Positions 14,647 to 17,773 of a DNA stretch of 17,773 nt are shown here, one piece after another (position 1 is the first letter of the stretch; every line of letters begins with the position of its first letter). The notes below the pieces were generated by a model. That model did no database searches. It was not told the origin of the DNA and saw nothing but the letters and a program-made list of their open reading frames with translations. The DNA is from Proteiniphilum sp. (GTDB lineage Bacteria; Bacteroidota; Bacteroidia; Bacteroidales; Dysgonomonadaceae). Both the position numbers and the translations under genes were made by a program. Location: the NCBI GenBank assembly GCA_016649795.1, contig JAENWZ010000014.1, forward strand, positions 1-17,773, read 5' to 3'.

Positions 14647-16146
14647 ATGAGCAGAAATAGGAATTTCAACAGGATGAAGCCATGGGTTGGCTGGTTACTG
14701 TTTTTCGTTACGATAGGAGTTGTTTTTCTTCTGGGGATGCTGGCAGCTTCCATCACACAGAGGAGAGCCGAAATAGCTAGTGTGATGAACAACAGAAAGA
14801 TTGAGATCACCGGCATTGAGTCGAGGAACGAGATCTTCGCGGAGAACTACCCACGCGAGTATGAGACCTGGACAAAAACGGCCGACACCACCTTCCACAG
14901 CGAATTTAACGGAAGTAGTGCTGTCGACGTGCTTGGACAACGTCCTGAGATGGTTATTCTCTGGGCGGGATATGCTTTCTCTAAAGATTACAGTACATCC
15001 AGAGGTCATATGCATGCAGTAGAGGATATACGCCATACGCTCCGCATCGGCGCCCCGATGACCCCCGAAGAAAATCTGCAACCCGCTACCTGCTGGACCT
15101 GTAAGAGTCCTGATGTACCCCGCCTGATGGACTCCGTTGGAATAGCCGAATTTTACAACAAACCCTGGTCACACTGGGGCCATGAGATTGTAAACCCTAT
15201 CGGCTGTGCCGACTGCCACGAGGCAGAGACGATGAACCTGAAGATCAGTCGCCCCGCCCTTATGGAAGGTTTTGATGCGATGGGAATGGATATCCAGGAG
15301 GCCACCCATCAGGAGATGCGCACGCTGGCATGCGCACAGTGTCATGTGGAATATTACTTCACCAAGGAGGGTAAGTACCTCACCTTCCCCTGGCACAACG
15401 GCACCACCATGGAGGGAGCTGAACAGTATTACGACAGTATTCAGTTCGCCGATTATACCCATGCGTTGAGCAAAGCACCCATTATCAAGGCGCAGCATCC
15501 CGATTACGAAATATACAAAACAGGCATCCATGCACAACGTGGTGTATCGTGTGCCGACTGTCATATGCCCTATGTGTCGGAAGGGGGCATAAAGTACAGC
15601 AGTCACCATAAGAGAAGTCCGTTGGCCAGCATCAACAACACCTGCCAGGTGTGTCACAGGGAGACAGAGGAGGATCTGCGCAACTCTGTCTACGAGCGTC
15701 AGCGCAGTGCAGATCAGATACGCAACCTGGTGGAGGAGGAGCTGGCAAAAGCACATCTGGAGGCACAGTTCGCCTGGGAGAAGGGTGCAACAGAAGCGCA
15801 GATGAATGATGCATTGCAGTTGATCCGCCAGTCGCAATGGCGCTGGGATTATGCTGTGGCATCGCATGGAGGATCGTTCCACTCACCTGTCGAGTTCCAG
15901 CGCATCCTGGCCATGGGTCTCGACCGTGCCCATAAAGCCCGTTTTGAGCTCTCTAAAGTACTGGCAGAACTGGGATTCACAGGCCGTGTACCGCTACCCG
16001 ACCTCACCACCAAGGAGAAAGCACAGACCTATATAGGTCTGGACATGGAGCAGGAGAGAGCCAACAAGAAAGCATTCCAGGAAACAGTCGTACCTCAATG
16101 GCTCGAGACAGCCCGGTCGAACAACAGGCTGGTGAGTCTCAAATAG
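14647..16146 (+). CDS. nrfA: NrfA, pentaheme ammonia-forming cytochrome c nitrite reductase
   Basis: This 499-residue protein has the special active-site heme motif CWTCK (Cys149-Lys153), whose lysine ligates the catalytic heme, and four CXXCH motifs: CADCH (187), CAQCH (229), CADCH (302) and CQVCH (333). VEYYFTKEGKYLTFPW and KAQHPDYEIYKTGIHAQRGVSCADCHMPY contain the conserved calcium-site and active-site residues (Tyr, His) of the family. It reduces nitrite by six electrons to ammonium in the periplasm, and can also reduce nitric oxide and hydroxylamine. The N-terminus has one hydrophobic segment (about 13-34) serving as signal peptide or anchor. It is joined with nrfH and cytochrome c assembly genes in one operon. 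Confidence 0.97.
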   Translation: MSRNRNFNRMKPWVGWLLFFVTIGVVFLLGMLAASITQRRAEIASVMNNRKIEITGIESRNEIFAENYPREYETWTKTADTTFHSEFNGSSAVDVLGQRPEMVILWAGYAFSKDYSTSRGHMHAVEDIRHTLRIGAPMTPEENLQPATCWTCKSPDVPRLMDSVGIAEFYNKPWSHWGHEIVNPIGCADCHEAETMNLKISRPALMEGFDAMGMDIQEATHQEMRTLACAQCHVEYYFTKEGKYLTFPWHNGTTMEGAEQYYDSIQFADYTHALSKAPIIKAQHPDYEIYKTGIHAQRGVSCADCHMPYVSEGGIKYSSHHKRSPLASINNTCQVCHRETEEDLRNSVYERQRSADQIRNLVEEELAKAHLEAQFAWEKGATEAQMNDALQLIRQSQWRWDYAVASHGGSFHSPVEFQRILAMGLDRAHKARFELSKVLAELGFTGRVPLPDLTTKEKAQTYIGLDMEQERANKKAFQETVVPQWLETARSNNRLVSLK

Positions 16147-16167
16147 GTAATTAAAAAGAAGCATTGA

Positions 16168-17439
16168 ATGGAGAATTCTTCCCGTAAGATCTGGGAACAG
16201 CCATGGGGTTATGCAGAAGGGTTTTTGGTTGCCATCGGCATCTGCCTTGCGGGAATCATTCTGCAACTGAGCACAGGTAAAATTGAACCGGCACTTTTTG
16301 CATCCCCCCTCAACAGTATCGTCGGAGCCCTATTTATGATAGGGCTTCTCGCTGTTCACTTTTCTGCAGGAAAGGTAAGCATCGTCAGATGGTTGGCCGG
16401 TGCTTATGCCACCATTCCGGCGCTGGTGGTGTTACTTACCCTCAGCGTGATTCTGGGACTGGCTCCTCAGTTCCCGCAGGGAACAGCAGAAGAACAGTTA
16501 CCGCAAAATATATTGAGTAGGTTGGGATGGTATCAGATGACCACCTCCTGGCCATTCGTAATGGTATGTTTTTATTTACTGACGATCCTGGGGCTGACAA
16601 CACTCAAAAGAACAGCAAAGAAACAGAGATGGCGCGATATTGGCTTCTACCTGAATCATCTCGGCCTCTTTCTCGCCCTGCTGGGTGGCATATTAGGCAG
16701 CGCTGATTTGGAAAGGGTAACGATGAGCGTAAAGGAGGGAACGGTAGAATGGCGTTCCAATAACAATAAAGGAGAGATAAAGGAGTTGCCGCTGGCTATT
16801 CAGCTGGACAGTTTCCTGATTGCTGTATATGCACCCAAACTGGTGATCATTGTGAACGAATCAGGGAAGATGCTGCCCGCCACACGACCCGAGAGCTATA
16901 TGTTTGAGGGTGTCGGCAAAACAACACTACTCGCGGGCTACACGGTGGAGATCATCGAATATCTGGCGCATACCGCTGTTTTCAAAGACTCCACTTTCAC
17001 CAATGTGGTCCCCATGATGATGGAGGGTGCCACCACAGCGATCAAAGTGAAAGTGAGCAAACCGGGTCTATCACAAACGGCAGAAGGATGGATCAGCAAC
17101 GGGAGCTATCTCTTTCCCCACAGCGTGCTACAGATCGATGATGCCACCAGTGTGGCGATGCTGCAGCAGGAGGTAAGAAAATACAGCTCACATGTAACCG
17201 TTTACACGGAAGAGGGAGCAAACAAACAAGCTGTGATTGAAGTAAATAAACCCTTATCAGTAGAAGACTGGATGATATACCAGTACAGCTATGATGATGC
17301 CAAAGGGAAATATTCCGACACATCGCTCTTCGAGCTGGTGCGTGACCCGTGGCTGAAGGTGGTCTACACAGGTATCTTTATGCTGCTGGCAGGTGCATTG
17401 TTCCTGTTTATTGCCGGACCTAAAAAGAGAATATCATGA
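16168..17439 (+). CDS. ResB/Ccs1-like cytochrome c biogenesis protein
   Basis: This 423-residue membrane protein has about four N-terminal helices: LVAIGICLAGIILQLSTG, a second near residues 45-65, a third near 75-95, and FVMVCFYLLTILGLTTL. It then has FYLNHLGLFLALLGGILGSADLERVTM, a large periplasmic domain (about 185-395), and a last C-terminal helix (VVYTGIFMLLAGALFLFIAGPKKR). The 'HLGL..ALLGG..GS' segment and the DPWLKVVYTGIFMLLAG ending are typical of ResB, which with CcsA forms the system II heme delivery and ligation complex for c-type cytochromes. Lying directly after nrfHA, it resembles the N-terminal half of the NrfI fusion protein of epsilonproteobacteria. It overlaps ccsA by four bases (ATGA). 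Confidence 0.85.
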   Translation: MENSSRKIWEQPWGYAEGFLVAIGICLAGIILQLSTGKIEPALFASPLNSIVGALFMIGLLAVHFSAGKVSIVRWLAGAYATIPALVVLLTLSVILGLAPQFPQGTAEEQLPQNILSRLGWYQMTTSWPFVMVCFYLLTILGLTTLKRTAKKQRWRDIGFYLNHLGLFLALLGGILGSADLERVTMSVKEGTVEWRSNNNKGEIKELPLAIQLDSFLIAVYAPKLVIIVNESGKMLPATRPESYMFEGVGKTTLLAGYTVEIIEYLAHTAVFKDSTFTNVVPMMMEGATTAIKVKVSKPGLSQTAEGWISNGSYLFPHSVLQIDDATSVAMLQQEVRKYSSHVTVYTEEGANKQAVIEVNKPLSVEDWMIYQYSYDDAKGKYSDTSLFELVRDPWLKVVYTGIFMLLAGALFLFIAGPKKRIS

Positions 17440-17773
17440 CCTGGGATGCATTTATCTATTTTGCCATTGGAGCCATACTACTGTGGGGTGCCGGAGCAGC
17501 AGTCGCACTGAAAAACAAAACGAAAACGATTCCGGTAGTACTGACGCTGGCAGGATTAATGCTGTTCTTCCTTTTTATTGCCGCTCTCTGGATCTCACTG
17601 GAGCGCCCCCCCCTGCGCACCATGGGCGAAACACGTCTCTGGTACTCCCTCTTCCTCCCGGTGGCCGGGCTGCTCACCTATCTCCGGTGGAACTACAGAT
17701 GGATTCTCTCCTTCACCACCATCCTTTCAACCGTCTTTATCTTCGTAAATATCCTGAACCCTGACATACACAA
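17436..17773 (+). CDS. ccsA: CcsA/ResC-like cytochrome c assembly protein, 5' part, truncated by window edge
   Basis: The frame starts at the ATG overlapping the ResB stop (ATGA) and stays open to the window end, giving 112 full codons. The visible protein has hydrophobic helices FIYFAIGAILLWGAGAAVA and VVLTLAGLMLFFLFIAALWISLERPPLRTMGETRLWYSLFLPVAGLLTYLRW. The 'ERPPLRTMGETRLWYS' loop matches the conserved region between early helices of CcsA/ResC-type proteins. The tryptophan-rich heme-binding WWD segment would be beyond the window. With ResB it should load heme onto NrfH and NrfA, possibly as the specialised ligase for the CWTCK heme. Confidence 0.88.
   Translation, partial: MTWDAFIYFAIGAILLWGAGAAVALKNKTKTIPVVLTLAGLMLFFLFIAALWISLERPPLRTMGETRLWYSLFLPVAGLLTYLRWNYRWILSFTTILSTVFIFVNILNPDIH

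Noticed and set aside
14648..15886. Long open frames on the opposite strand of nrfA (e.g. 15169-15882)
   Set aside because: They are antisense shadows of a heme protein gene with certain coding sense; their translations are Cys/His/Leu-rich and resemble no family.

Overview
The window most likely comes from a Bacteroidota chromosome, probably a Bacteroidales/Dysgonomonadaceae-type anaerobe (the taxon is inferred from protein style, not proven). Several upstream regions carry the Bacteroidota promoter form TTG-N19/20-TAnnTTTG, Shine-Dalgarno sequences are poor, and an ECF sigma factor sits next to an anti-sigma protein that carries a beta-barrel. Genes are packed into short operons with 1-44 nt overlaps.

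Left part (1-2936, all minus strand): the 5' part of metH (cut by the window edge), a two-fold repeated Gate/nucleoside-recognition membrane protein, smpB, and a Yip1-like membrane protein whose stop codon overlaps the smpB start.

Second block (2950-5809, minus): an operon of an ECF sigma factor, a protein with a cytoplasmic anti-sigma region, one membrane helix, a long periplasmic linker and a C-terminal outer-membrane barrel, and a NigD-like lipoprotein, closed by an intrinsic terminator. This matches the recently described Das/Dma/NigD arrangement (dual membrane-spanning anti-sigma factors, linked to outer-membrane vesicle control in Bacteroides thetaiotaomicron). It is the most notable system in the window.

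Third block (5841-10593, plus): sppA, lpxK, punA (purine nucleoside phosphorylase) and thiL in one tight cluster, followed by tRNA-Phe(GAA) with its own promoter and a perfect-stem terminator.

Fourth block (10843-12998): an AT-rich tripartite toxin-antitoxin module hipB-hipS-hipT (a split HipA with the SIS serine motif) with a strong palindrome overlapping its promoter. It converges on a gene of the SMUG2/DUF4918 uracil-DNA glycosylase family that seems to have lost its central catalytic segment in frame.

Right part (13038-17773): a Crp/Fnr-type regulator (minus), divergent from nrfH-nrfA-resB-ccsA (plus). These encode respiratory ammonifying nitrite reduction with its dedicated cytochrome c assembly proteins; ccsA is cut by the window end. 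The regulator probably controls this operon in response to nitrite, nitrosative or anaerobic signals, and two inverted repeats lie in the shared intergenic region.
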